The position numbers were made by a program, and so were the translations under genes. A stretch of 64,000 bases of DNA. It comes from Bacillus sp. cl95 (GTDB lineage: Bacteria > Bacillota > Bacilli > Bacillales > Cytobacillaceae). The notes beneath the pieces are model-generated. The model did not search any database, was not told the origin of the DNA, and was given only the letters and a program-made list of their open reading frames with translations. Of the stretch, positions 1-7,156 are shown in pieces. The DNA lies in assembly GCF_900115925.1 (NCBI RefSeq), contig NZ_FOYF01000003.1:1-64000 (forward strand), given 5' to 3'. Position 1 is the stretch's first letter; every line of letters starts with the position of its first letter.

Positions 1-269
1 AAAAGCGGTTCAGAATTCATCATGACATCATTATCGGTGAATCCAATAGGAATAGGAAAATTTTCCGCCCTTAAAAACTTCTTAATTTTTTGAATATGGT
101 CCTGACCTAAAGAAATAGCATATTCAAAAATGCCTTTAATTTCTGGATCCTTTAGATGCTCTAACATATATTTATTGAAGCAAAGTCCTGCAGTGTCATT
201 CAAATACTGTGTCCATAAAGCCGCAATCTCACCTGATGTCAGTTTGGGTTCACCATTCTGGGTATTCAT
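1..269 (-). CDS. DUF3231-like protein, N-terminal part (runs off window)
   Basis: The minus strand is open from an ATG at 269 to the window edge, giving the first 89 residues of a protein whose remainder lies outside. A GGAGGTG ribosome binding site at 277-283 fixes the start with a normal spacer. The N-terminus (MNTQNGEPKLTSGEIAALW, then WTQYLND, GLCFNKYML and GQDHIQKIKKFL) resembles the start of DUF3231 proteins of Bacillus, which are ferritin-like helical proteins about 170-330 residues long with no proven function. The HIQKI stretch fits the conserved helix of that family. Family assignment is from memory of the pattern and the end is not visible. Confidence 0.62.
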   Translation of the reverse strand, partial: MNTQNGEPKLTSGEIAALWTQYLNDTAGLCFNKYMLEHLKDPEIKGIFEYAISLGQDHIQKIKKFLRAENFPIPIGFTDNDVMMNSEPL

Positions 270-730
270 TGCATTACACCTCCAAATCTTATTTTTCCCT
301 TCAGTAAACCTTTTCATACCAATAAAAATGTTGCATTTCGGTCAGCATGGTGCTAAATGCAAGTTGATTACAAATGGCATGTTTAAGAAAAACTAAAAGT
401 TTCGGAAGTCAGTACAGGCGACTCAAATTCTTTATTTATTCTCCATCAAGATCACATTTTAATTCAGTATGATAAGGAAGGAAGTCACCTTTTTTCTTTA
501 TTGTCCAGGAAAGATTGTGAAATATTGTACTTAAACTAACGGGGGCTTTACTTCCATAAGGAGTAAAGCCTTTTTCTTATTCGAGTAACGGGCAGTTTAG
601 TTGATGAAACATGGCTTAGTTCAACATTCAAGAACCGGCTATTGCACGCCTTTGGTGCAATAGCCGAAAGCGAAAACCAATCGGAAAAGCAAATTGAATT
701 GGTTCTCTTAAGGCATTACCTTTTTAAGGA
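270..730. other. gene-free stretch with dispersed hairpin repeat
   Basis: No convincing gene is seen here. An open frame on the plus strand at 130-396 is the antisense of the DUF3231 gene. The stretch holds one nearly full copy of the hairpin repeat described separately (about 505-632). A short imperfect inverted repeat around 640-668 (GCACGCCTTTGGTGCAATAG region) is also visible. Confidence 0.6.
505..632. repeat. dispersed hairpin repeat, copy 1 (long form)
   Basis: The copy has three parts. The 5' part (TTGTGAAATATTGTACTTAA, 509-528, then ACTAACGGGG) recurs near 3000 and 3405. The central hairpin pairs GGCTTTACT (544-552) with AGTAAAGCC (562-570) in nine perfect pairs plus an inner CC/GG, and is followed by TTTTTC. 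The tail ACGGGCAGTTTAGTTGATGAA recurs at 1953, 2572 and elsewhere. The hairpin plus T-run looks like an intrinsic terminator in plus orientation. Confidence 0.7.
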
Positions 731-1147
731 TTAATCGTATATTACAGCTTTTCCTTGTTCACGTAACTTTTTTAAAGATGCAAGCATATGATTTATTTCT
801 TCATCGGAATGCCTTTCCCATGAACCTAATTCTGCTACTATTTTCAAAGGAGATTTAGACCTATAAGAACGTGTTGGGTTGCCAGGAAATCTTTTGTCAG
901 TTAAGTTCGGATCATTTTCAAAATCACCTAATGGTTGTACAATAAAAATTCTTTCTTTTGAATTAGATGTTGCTAATTCAGCACCCCATTTAGCAGCATC
1001 CAATGTTGCAGTAAAGTATATATAGTTAGATTTTTTATCTTGGTAATTTGATAAGTGTAGTGGTTCTAATAAATCTCCAATTTTTAATTCTGCTTTAGTA
1101 CCATGAAAAAAAGGACCATTATCTAAGAAATCTTTTTTGTCATTCAT
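731..1147 (-). CDS. arr: rifampin ADP-ribosyltransferase (Arr family)
   Basis: A 138-residue protein matching Arr enzymes, which move ADP-ribose from NAD+ to the C23 hydroxyl of rifamycins and so inactivate the drug in the cytoplasm. Diagnostic stretches are FFHGTKA (12-18), YFTATLDAAKWGAELA (44-59), DPNLTDKRFPGNPTRSYRS (79-97) and the C-terminal SWERHSDEE. H15, Y44 and D79 line up with the His-Tyr-Asp residues known in mycobacterial Arr, and the length is that of the whole family. The ATG at 1147 is preceded by GAGGGG. The gene stands alone, convergent with nothing nearby; a repeat copy lies beyond its 3' end. Such chromosomal arr genes are common in soil bacilli. The family call is very secure; resistance in vivo is inferred. 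Confidence 0.93.
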   Translation of the reverse strand: MNDKKDFLDNGPFFHGTKAELKIGDLLEPLHLSNYQDKKSNYIYFTATLDAAKWGAELATSNSKERIFIVQPLGDFENDPNLTDKRFPGNPTRSYRSKSPLKIVAELGSWERHSDEEINHMLASLKKLREQGKAVIYD

Positions 1148-1477
1148 ACTGATACCCCTCTTATATTTTTAGATTTGTGTATAACAGTATATTATTGGAA
1201 TTACAAAAAGAGTAGTCTATAAATTATTTATTAATAGTTGTATAATGTAAGTAGAGAGAATGATATCGAACGACAATTAACCTATTTACGTTTTAATTTA
1301 GCTTCACCATTTTGGGTTGTTGCGGATTTTTGAACTGACATATGGTCTTATACTTGTAAGCAAGCAATAGGTGCGTTGATCCAGAAGGATTAACCGCCTT
1401 TTTTGTTGAATTCCTTATTAAATAAAAGATGCAGGATAGCTGAAGAAGGGATAATGGTTTAATAGAGAGGGATATGT
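1148..1477. other. intergenic region with hairpin repeat
   Basis: A 330-base gap between arr (leftward) and the SRPBCC gene (rightward). It must hold both promoters, but I cannot single out a strong -35/-10 pair. The right part is occupied by repeat copy 2. No gene is supported. Confidence 0.5.
1366..1452. repeat. dispersed hairpin repeat, copy 2
   Basis: Core GCGTTGATCC (1373-1382), loop AGAA, then GGATTAACCGC pairs with one bulged base and is followed by TTTTTTGTTGAA. The downstream part (TTCCTTATTAAATAAAAGATG, then GCAGGATAGCTGAAGAAGG) is a worn version of the tail seen in copy 4. Confidence 0.7.
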
Positions 1478-1933
1478 ATGCCTGTTATTAAGAATAGACA
1501 ATTTATCAAAGCTCCCATTGAACTCTGTTTTGACCTGGCAAGGAACGTAGATATACATATTCAAACTACTTCTGAAACCAAGGAAAGAGCTGTTGGTGGT
1601 ATTACAGAGGGATTATTGGAACAGGGTGATACAGTTACCTGGGAAGCAATTCACTTTGGGGTTAAACAAAGGCTGACTGCCAAAGTGACTATAATGGAAA
1701 AGCCTCATAAATTTGTCGATGTTATGGTAAAAGGAGCTTTTCAATCTTTTGTTCATACCCACCAGTTTTTCGAACAAACAGACGGAACAATAATGATCGA
1801 TACATTCGAGTATAAGTCGCCACTTGGTATTATCGGGGTTGTAGCAGATAAGTTGTTTTTAGAGAAGTATATGAGTGTATTTATTGCCACTCGTGCAAAA
1901 GAATTGAAAAAGATTGCTGAGAATATAGCTTAA
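1478..1933 (+). CDS. SRPBCC (START-like) family protein
   Basis: A 151-residue protein with the layout of the SRPBCC/polyketide-cyclase helix-grip fold. It opens with a short strand (KNRQFIKAPIELCFDLARN, 5-23) typical of 'X-X-x-I-xAPiexVFdl' starts, has central strands, and closes with a long amphipathic helix (about 129-150, LFLEKYMSVFIATRAKELKK). Such proteins bind hydrophobic ligands in a central cavity; the ligand here is unknown. Similar small proteins in Bacillus are sometimes labelled cell-division inhibitor-like, which I would not assume. The start has GAGAGGGA seven bases upstream. The gene is a single unit between two repeat copies; a repeat tail begins right after its stop. Confidence 0.75.
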   Translation: MPVIKNRQFIKAPIELCFDLARNVDIHIQTTSETKERAVGGITEGLLEQGDTVTWEAIHFGVKQRLTAKVTIMEKPHKFVDVMVKGAFQSFVHTHQFFEQTDGTIMIDTFEYKSPLGIIGVVADKLFLEKYMSVFIATRAKELKKIAENIA

Positions 1934-1937
1934 CTTA

Positions 1938-1976
1938 TTCCCTTTAGACAAACGGTTCAGTTTAGTTGAAGAAGGA
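1938..1976. repeat. partial copy of dispersed repeat (tail only)
   Basis: TTCCCTTTAGACAAACGGTT followed by CAGTTTAGTTGAAGAAGG matches the 3' tail of the long repeat (compare 2563-2590). The hairpin core is missing, so this is a decayed or truncated copy. Confidence 0.55.
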
Positions 1977-2032
1977 ACTGTAATGTTTTGGGTGATTTTG
2001 GTATCCTTACATTGATGTTTTGTTTGAAATGA

Positions 2033-2485
2033 GTGATAAAAGTGAATAATTTTATAATTGCTGGTAAAGAAGGATTCATACAAATTGAATTAAACGAAGT
2101 GTATGGTTTTCCTAATGAAACAAGTTATTTGGGTGGTTATGATGTTAAAGGCAAAATCGACATAAAGAGTGGAAATTATTATGTTAAAGATGCTGAAATA
2201 TGGTTTTCAACTGGTCAGGTATATCAGTTCTTCATTCGGTTGAAGAAATGTTATAACGAATTAAAAGGTAGTGTTACCTTTTTAGAATCAGAGAATAATC
2301 TGAAAATCGAACTTAATTTTAATAGGCTTGGTCAGATAAACATTCAAGGATATTTTCAAGAAGTAGCACACCAAGAGAATATTCTACATTATGAGTTTGA
2401 AAGTGAACAAAGTTATTTAACCTCAACATTACGCCAGTTGAATAGTATTGTTGACGAGTACGGCGACTTAAAAGGTGAAAAATAA
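2033..2485 (+). CDS. WapI-like (DUF6228) immunity protein
   Basis: About 150 residues. The sequence EGFIQIELNEVYGFPNETSYLGGYDVKGKIDIK (13-45 region) and the later LKGSVTF and IQGYFQE segments recall WapI, the cytoplasmic antidote to the WapA contact-dependent tRNase of Bacillus subtilis, and related DUF6228 proteins. I recognise it by pattern only. No wapA, Rhs or other polymorphic toxin gene is in the window, so this would be an orphan immunity gene. The start is uncertain: the GTG at 2033 has no good ribosome binding site, and GTG at 2042 is an alternative. An ATG at 2029 is out of frame. It is followed at once by repeat copy 4. Confidence 0.55.
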   Translation: MIKVNNFIIAGKEGFIQIELNEVYGFPNETSYLGGYDVKGKIDIKSGNYYVKDAEIWFSTGQVYQFFIRLKKCYNELKGSVTFLESENNLKIELNFNRLGQINIQGYFQEVAHQENILHYEFESEQSYLTSTLRQLNSIVDEYGDLKGEK

Positions 2486-2495
2486 GATATTCCTT

Positions 2496-2592
2496 ATTGT
2501 GCAACGGGGGCGTTGATCCAGAAGGCTTAACGCTATTTTTGTGGAATTATCTTATTAAACAAACGGGCAGTTTAGTGCAAGGAGGTTAAACG
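2496..2592. repeat. dispersed hairpin repeat, copy 4 (long tail)
   Basis: GCGTTGATCC (2510-2519), loop AGAA, GGCTTAACGC (2524-2533) with one mismatch, then a T-rich stretch and the tail TTATTAAACAAACGGGCAGT, which continues TTAGTGCAAGGAGG. This is the clearest example of the core-plus-tail structure. It sits directly after the WapI-like gene and may serve as its terminator. Confidence 0.7.
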
Positions 2593-2691
2593 ACAAATTT
2601 GTAGAATTATTTTTATAAAGGAATTGTAAAGGGGTATAGTGTTGTTTCAACAATGATGATTTAATAAAATTCTAATAGGGTAAGGGGGACT

Positions 2692-2961
2692 GTGATTCAA
2701 GTGAGTAAAGTTGATAAACAAAAAGAAAGATGGAATAGAATAAAATCCAAAGGAAAAAAAAGATATGTATTAAACATATTATTACTATATGTAGTTTTTT
2801 CATTACTACTTGCAACAGTTCAAGTGTTTGTGCTTAATAGAATACTCTTATCCTATATTCCGTATGTTATCTCATCATATATAATGTCCATAATAATATT
2901 TAGTTTATTGGGAGTATGGATTGGAAATAAAACTTGGAAAGCTAACACGAATAAGTTTTAA
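2692..2961 (+). CDS. small membrane protein, unknown function
   Basis: An 89-residue protein with a basic, lysine-rich N-terminus (KQKERWNRIKSKGKKRY, 9-25) and two predicted membrane helices (about 26-48 and 57-77). The positive-inside rule puts both ends in the cytoplasm. The start is a GTG at 2692 preceded by AAGGGGGA. I do not recognise a family. Small two-helix proteins of this kind next to decayed genes are common in accessory regions; a second, broken one lies 200 bases downstream. The basic N-terminus and clear ribosome binding site make it likely to be real. Confidence 0.6.
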   Translation: MIQVSKVDKQKERWNRIKSKGKKRYVLNILLLYVVFSLLLATVQVFVLNRILLSYIPYVISSYIMSIIIFSLLGVWIGNKTWKANTNKF

Positions 2962-2989
2962 AAGTAGATTATGTTTACCTTAATCCCCT

Positions 2990-3115
2990 TGAAGGTATAC
3001 ATTGTGAAATAATGCACTTAAATTATAGGGTGCAACAGTTGAAGAACGAGTGCCAAGATATTGGTGTCTTTTTTTATTAAAATAAAGGGAAGTATAGTGG
3101 AAGAAGGTATTTGAA
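2990..3115. repeat. dispersed hairpin repeat, divergent copy 5
   Basis: The 5' part TTGTGAAATAATGCACTTAA (3003-3022) matches copy 1 at 509-528 with two changes. The hairpin here is GTGCCAA, loop GATA, TTGGTGT with G-U pairs, followed by a run of seven T. The tail (TTATTAAAATAAAGGGAAGT, then ATAGTGGAAGAAGG) is worn. The hairpin has different bases from the other copies but the same place in the element. Confidence 0.6.
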
Positions 3116-3169
3116 TAAAAAAAATAATAAATAATTTTTTACAAATATTTTTTTTATTTGAGGTGTAAT

Positions 3170-3361
3170 ATGAAGTAACAAACGTTATTGAGTTTGTTGG
3201 TTCTGTCTGTTTTTATTATCATTTTTTTTTATTATAGTTGGGAACTTTTCTCTACAGATTGGTCATATTCTTTAGCAGGACTGCCTTCCATTATATTAAT
3301 GTTGCTTTCTTGCTTATTAGGTATATTCATATTCTTACCATGGAAAGACACAGGGAAATAG
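3170..3361 (+). pseudogene. small membrane protein gene with stop at codon 3
   Basis: A strong ribosome binding site (GAGGTG) precedes ATG AAG TAA CAA ACG at 3170. Past the TAA (3176-3178) the same frame stays open for 60 codons and encodes a two-helix membrane protein (TLLSLLVLSVFIIIFFYYS, then SIILMLLSCLLGIFIFLP, ending WKDTGK). A change of one base from AAA to TAA in codon 3 would explain it, since MKKQTLL is a normal start. Rescue from a later start such as the TTG at 3188 cannot be ruled out, but no ribosome binding site is near it. Either a recent nonsense mutation or a read error. Confidence 0.55.
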
Positions 3362-3478
3362 TTTTTGATAATGTTCTTCTATAAGAAGGTTTTTAGTGTT
3401 GATAGTATGTGAAACATTGTTAAACTGTAGGGGGCTTAAGTGAAAGTGTGAGGTGGTTGTGGCGATCCCTTTTCCTGG

Positions 3479-3504
3479 TAAACTAAACTGTGCAGTTTAG
3501 TTTA
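3479..3504. repeat. perfect 12-bp inverted repeat
   Basis: TAAACTAAACTG (3479-3490) and CAGTTTAGTTTA (3493-3504) pair perfectly around two bases. Each arm contains the CAGTTTAG word of the repeat-family tail, so this looks like two tails head to head. There is no long T-run after it, so it is not a normal terminator. Confidence 0.65.
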
Positions 3505-3644
3505 ATTACTTAGTTACACAAATAAATACCATTAAAGCTAGCAATATAACAAATGATATATAACGTAACATGGCTTGTAGCTTAGAAAGTTAGTTAGATA
3601 AATTACATAGCAAGGTTAACACTTTTAAGAAGGGATGATTTACA

Positions 3645-4019
3645 ATGAAAAATTCACTAAAAGAAAAGGCTGTGTCGTTTTTACAACTGGTTGCGTCGGG
3701 GGAAGTGCGCGAAGCATACCGTAGGTACATTAGTCCGGATTTTCGCCATCATAATCCCTTTTTCCAGGGAGATGCTGACTCTCTTATGCTGGCAATGGAA
3801 GAGAACGCCGCCAAGAATCCTAACAAAATACTTGAAGTAAAACGTGTCATTGAAGAGGGGGATAATGTTGCGGTTCACTCCCATGTAAAACAAAAGCAAG
3901 ATGACCTTGGGGTAGCAGTGGTCCATATCTTCCGCTTCCATAACAACTTCATTGTCGAATTATGGGATGTGGGTCAGCCCATACCGGAGAATTCTCCTAA
4001 TGAAAATGGCGTGTTCTAA
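3645..4019 (+). CDS. SnoaL-like / NTF2-fold protein
   Basis: A 124-residue NTF2-fold protein of the SnoaL-like group. The pattern is an N-terminal helix (LKEKAVSFLQLVASGEVREA), the stretch YISPDFRHHNPFFQGD (28-43) that is typical of SnoaL-like 'dYi-p-f-qHnP' motifs, and a final VVHIFRFHNNFIVELWDVGQ (90-109). In this family the His-Asn-Pro region and the W-D pair near the end line the pocket. Members include ester cyclases but most small bacterial ones have no known substrate. The ATG follows GAAGGGATGA at good distance. It stands alone; repeat copy 6 follows its stop. Confidence 0.8.
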   Translation: MKNSLKEKAVSFLQLVASGEVREAYRRYISPDFRHHNPFFQGDADSLMLAMEENAAKNPNKILEVKRVIEEGDNVAVHSHVKQKQDDLGVAVVHIFRFHNNFIVELWDVGQPIPENSPNENGVF

Positions 4020-4371
4020 TGTAGGATATTGTTGATGTAATGCTAAGGTTCCGTTGATCCAAGAGGATTAACGTTTATTTAATAAATATACCCTCATTAA
4101 TTCCCTAGACTTTGTTTGACTTGCCAGTTGCTTTCCGGGAATACTTAAACACGAAAAAATGCATTTGCATTAATTGGTGTAAAGAGCCTTCCAATCCAAT
4201 CATCAAAATAAAGAACATTATCTGAAGTTTGATGTATGGAGGTTATGACAAAGTTAAGGTTATTTTTGAATTTATTCGTGTTGGTGCAGTAGTAGATGGG
4301 ATAGAGGGAGGAAGAGTATTCATTAGGAATTCTAGAATTAAGTCAAGATTAAGTGGATACTCTCAAGATTT
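4020..4371. other. intergenic region, repeat copy 6 and no gene
   Basis: Convergent gap between the SnoaL-like gene and the permease operon. It holds repeat copy 6 at 4044-4095. The rest (4100-4371) has short open stretches only and no supported gene. Confidence 0.5.
4044..4095. repeat. dispersed hairpin repeat, copy 6
   Basis: CGTTGATCC (4052-4060), loop AAGA, GGATTAACG (4065-4073): nine pairs including one G-U, then a short T-rich stretch (TTTATTTAATAAATA). This is a core-only copy just after the SnoaL-like gene. Confidence 0.65.
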
Positions 4372-4412
4372 TTACTAAGAACGTATAGATAAAATCTATA
4401 CATCCTTAGTAA
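4372..4412 (-). terminator. hairpin at end of permease operon
   Basis: A two-part stem: TTACTAAG (4372-4379) with CTTAGTAA (4405-4412) outside and GTATAGAT with ATCTATAC inside, loop AAA. It overlaps the last codons of the second permease and would end the minus-strand operon, though the following T-run is weak. Confidence 0.6.
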
Positions 4413-4923
4413 TGTCATATTTTAATAACTTTTGTTTATCAAATATTTTTTCAAAAACAATTCCCGTTAAATAGTAAAATCCAAGGCCAAAGCAAATATG
4501 AATAAGTGTGAATTTGGAACCAAATGAAGTGAATTCATATACTAGAACGGGTAATTTCACTGTCGACCATGCGCCTAAGAAAAACACAATATATCGGATA
4601 CTGGCTCCTTTTTTCAATAAAAGTACTGCAATTGGAAAGGCTATATAAAGAGGGCCCGCAGCCACCGTTGCTAATAATAGGGTGAAGATGATACCGTAAA
4701 TACCTGAATTCTCACCCATATATCGAATCAGTGATTCCTTCTTTACCCACTGGTCTAATAAACCTACTAATAGAAATATAGGAGGAAGCAGAAATAGCAT
4801 ATCCAAAATACTTTTACTAGTTAAATGAACTGTTTTCACAGCAATTGATTGATTTACGAATGCGATAAGAAACAAACCTAATAATAATATCAAAAATAAA
4901 CGATATCTTTTTATTTTTTTCAT
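4396..4923 (-). CDS. half-size permease, second of a pair
   Basis: A 175-residue integral membrane protein with about five helices. It shares the block G-E-N-S-G-I/L-x-G (here YMGENSGIYGIIFTLLLATVAAGPLYIAFP) with the upstream gene, so the two look like the N- and C-terminal halves of a DUF318/ArsP-type permease split over two genes. Family members include the methylarsenite exporter ArsP, but here no substrate can be named. The ATG at 4923 overlaps the upstream TGA as ATGA, which points to translational coupling; the in-frame ATG at 4938 is less likely. It lies in a padR-permease-permease operon, so it is probably induced by the PadR ligand. Confidence 0.72.
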   Translation of the reverse strand: MKKIKRYRLFLILLLGLFLIAFVNQSIAVKTVHLTSKSILDMLFLLPPIFLLVGLLDQWVKKESLIRYMGENSGIYGIIFTLLLATVAAGPLYIAFPIAVLLLKKGASIRYIVFFLGAWSTVKLPVLVYEFTSFGSKFTLIHICFGLGFYYLTGIVFEKIFDKQKLLKYDITKDV

Positions 4924-5402
4924 GTCATCACCATCCAAACAATTAATGCAAATAGAAGAGACATTATGATAGCTGAAGCATTACGAGCACATGCAAAACT
5001 TCGTCCAAATGTTTTTTGTTCCATGGATAAAGTAACAAGTCCTACAGACATTAATGTCGACATTAATACCGCTACCTGTGGAAGTGCAGCACCATTTTGA
5101 ACTAATGTACGTCCGAGAGGAAAGACAACAAAGCTTGGAACTAAAGCAATTGAACCAAGTATTGTTGAATAAGTGATACCTAGTAATCCGGAATTTTCGC
5201 CAATAATTGAAGAAATAAGGGCCGGTGACAATAAAGACAATGTTAGCCCGACAAAAAGCATGATAGCTAATAAATCCGGTAAGACATTGCGAAACATCTT
5301 CCATGCATTTAATAAGGCTGCTTTTGTTTTGGATTTGTCTTTTATGAAGGATATAACTAAATAAATAGTGGCAATAAAATATAGTATTATTCCACTAATC
5401 AT
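4920..5402 (-). CDS. half-size permease, first of a pair
   Basis: A 160-residue membrane protein with four or five helices. The central segment SSIIGENSGLLGITYSTILGS and the following ALVPSFVVFPLGRTLVQNGAAL match the conserved repeat of DUF318-like permeases and pair with the same segment in the next gene. A heterodimer made of the two halves is the natural reading. The C-terminal loop carries a Cys (FACARNAS). The start at 5402 overlaps the end of padR by eight bases, and the stop overlaps the next ATG, so all three genes are coupled. The exported compound is unknown. Confidence 0.72.
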   Translation of the reverse strand: MISGIILYFIATIYLVISFIKDKSKTKAALLNAWKMFRNVLPDLLAIMLFVGLTLSLLSPALISSIIGENSGLLGITYSTILGSIALVPSFVVFPLGRTLVQNGAALPQVAVLMSTLMSVGLVTLSMEQKTFGRSFACARNASAIIMSLLFALIVWMVMT

Positions 5403-5736
5403 TTTTTTGAGGTCCCCATTCTTTATACTTCTCTATGAAAAACGATAAGTTTTTTATTTTTTCCTCTATATCCATATGAAAATCTTCTAATTTTCTTTTT
5501 CCTACTGCAGTGATTTTGTACATCCTTATCGGTTTATCTTGACTTGTTGTATCAAGATAAGACTCAATAGCTCCTTCTTGCTCTAATTTTTTTAGTGTGC
5601 GATATAATATCGCACTATCTATGGGGTTAATGGGGAGCTCTTCCTGACACTTTTGAAGAAGTTTTCCTCCATAGTTATCCCGCTCTGTTAAAAACAGCAA
5701 TAGAAAAGCACCTGTATGTCTGCCAGAATGTTTCAT
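5395..5736 (-). CDS. PadR family transcriptional regulator
   Basis: A 113-residue PadR-type winged-helix repressor. Features are the N-terminal GAFLLLFLTERDNYGGKLLQ, the recognition region DSAILYRTLKKLEQEGAIES (42-61), the wing (KPIRMYKITAVGKRKLE) and a short C-terminal helix for dimerisation (about 88-113). PadR proteins usually repress their own operon and a transporter or detoxifying enzyme, and let go on binding the toxic compound. The 15-bp-arm palindrome over its own promoter supports autoregulation. The ATG has GGAGGG upstream. The first gene of the operon with the two permeases. Confidence 0.9.
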   Translation of the reverse strand: MKHSGRHTGAFLLLFLTERDNYGGKLLQKCQEELPINPIDSAILYRTLKKLEQEGAIESYLDTTSQDKPIRMYKITAVGKRKLEDFHMDIEEKIKNLSFFIEKYKEWGPQKND

Positions 5737-5761
5737 GATATACCCTCCAATTTTAGTGTTC

Positions 5762-5804
5762 TACTGTTAATAACAGTATGCTGTTATTAACAGTAAAGTG
5801 TCAA
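5762..5804 (-). promoter_or_regulatory. padR promoter with 34-bp palindromic operator
   Basis: TACTGTTAATAACAG (5762-5776) and CTGTTATTAACAGTA (5781-5795) are perfect 15-base arms around TATG. On the minus strand a TTGACA (5804-5799) and CATACT (5780-5775) with an 18-base spacer form the promoter, so the palindrome covers the spacer and the -10 box. This is where an autorepressing PadR dimer would bind. Confidence 0.8.
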
Positions 5805-6330
5805 TTTTTCAGTTAATTTTATAAAATAATTAACCAGTACTTTATTAATATCAACTCAAAACAAAAAGCTACAATATACCTGAATTTATGTAGCTCATGT
5901 ATATTCTTGAGAAGTGATTTAAATCGAAATGCCTTAAATCTTGAGAATCACTGTAATGATTTTTAAGGCAAAATTCTTCAAAAGCGCTTTTGTAACCTCT
6001 ACAGGAAAATTATTAAATGTTCGACCCCTGTTTAGGTTCATAGATATTAGCTAAAGTATTTTTAGCTAAATGCAATTCATCGTGGGTCCAACGAAAAAGA
6101 CCTAATCAAGATATTGCTATATATTGGTCAAGAGATAATGTAGGTGATAGCAATGAGGAAATGGTGGCAAAGTTAAAAATAAGGGGATTTAATTGTTACA
6201 TCATAATGAACGTGAAGTGGGATTAACAGGAATCTCTCTTTTGAATATACAATGGTCTGAATCAAATCGCGTGTAAAATAAGAATTCAACCCCTATACTA
6301 TAAGGGAACAAAGTAATGGAGGGATAAAAT
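5805..6330. other. gene-free region with possible gene remnant
   Basis: No intact gene. GCCTTAAATC near 5932 and GATTTTTAAGGC near 5958 can pair. From about 6100 a plus-strand frame reads DIAIYWSRDNVGDSNEEMVA, then KLKIRGFNCYIIMN, which has coding-like composition but no start; I cannot name it and treat it as a possible fragment. Confidence 0.35.
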
Positions 6331-7035
6331 ATGCATATTGAAATGTGGACCGACTTTGCTTGACCATTCTGCTATATTGGCAAAAGGCGTCTGGAGGACG
6401 CCATTAAGCAGATTAACCATCCGATTGAAGTTGAAGTCACTTATAGATGCTTCGAGTTGGATCCAACGATGGAACGGGATATAAATGAAAATATTTACGA
6501 AAAATTGGCTAAGAAATATGGGATGAGTTTAGCTCAAGCAAAGGCAAATGCTCAAAACGTGGTGCAAATGGCAAAAGAAGCTGGGTTGGATTTTCAAATG
6601 GACACCTTAGTTTTAACCAACACATTCGATGCACACCGTTTGACGATGTATGCTAAAACGCAAGGATTAATGAAAGAGATGACAGAACGAATTTTGCGTG
6701 CGCATTTCACCGAATCCAAACATATTGGAAAGCATGAGACATTAACGGAGTTGGCAGTAGAAGTAGGCTTGAACCGGGAAGCTGTCCAACAGATGCTTTC
6801 AAGTGATGAAATGGCTGACGTCGTTCGTGCAGATGAGCAAACTGCCCAACAGTATCGTATAACAGGTGTTCCATTCTACCTGATCAATAAAAAATATGCC
6901 CTTACTGGTGCACAACCAACAGAGGTTTTTGTACAGGCACTGCAAAAAATCATCGCAGAGGATGAAATCACCGTTCTAAATGAACAAGACGGAGTCATAT
7001 GTGATGACAATGGATGTGAAATTCCTGAAAAGTAG
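6331..7035 (+). pseudogene. DsbA/FrnE-like oxidoreductase with in-frame TGA at CxxC
   Basis: GGAGGG then ATG at 6331 begins a frame that reads HIEMWTDFA, TGA (6361-6363), PFCYIGKRRLEDAI and then stays open to 7035 (234 residues if read through). The family is the DsbA-like 2-hydroxychromene-2-carboxylate isomerase/FrnE group, a thioredoxin fold with a helical insertion; its members carry CPFC exactly here, so the TGA replaces the first redox cysteine. The cis-Pro loop (TGVPFYLI) and the Cys pair near the end (ICDDNGCEI) are intact. Starting at the internal ATG 6457 would lose the whole active site. A perfect GGCGTC/GACGCC hairpin lies 22 bases after the TGA. It is a nonsense mutation, a read error or, less likely, a selenocysteine codon; see findings. 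Confidence 0.8.
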
Positions 7036-7156
7036 TGCGGTTGAAGGATTGAATAAATTGTATAATGTAACTCCACAAGCAAATTTTTTGTTTTGACTGA
7101 AATTAATTAGATTTGCTTGTTTCAGCGGATAACATACTTTAGATTAGGAAAACATC

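Noticed and set aside
130-396. 88-codon plus-strand open frame
   Set aside because: It is antisense to the DUF3231 gene, has no ribosome binding site and its sequence resembles no protein.
6403-6457. Internal restart of the DsbA-like gene at an ATT or at ATG 6457
   Set aside because: GGAGG occurs inside the hairpin before ATT, but ATT starts are very rare and any restart loses the CxxC active site.
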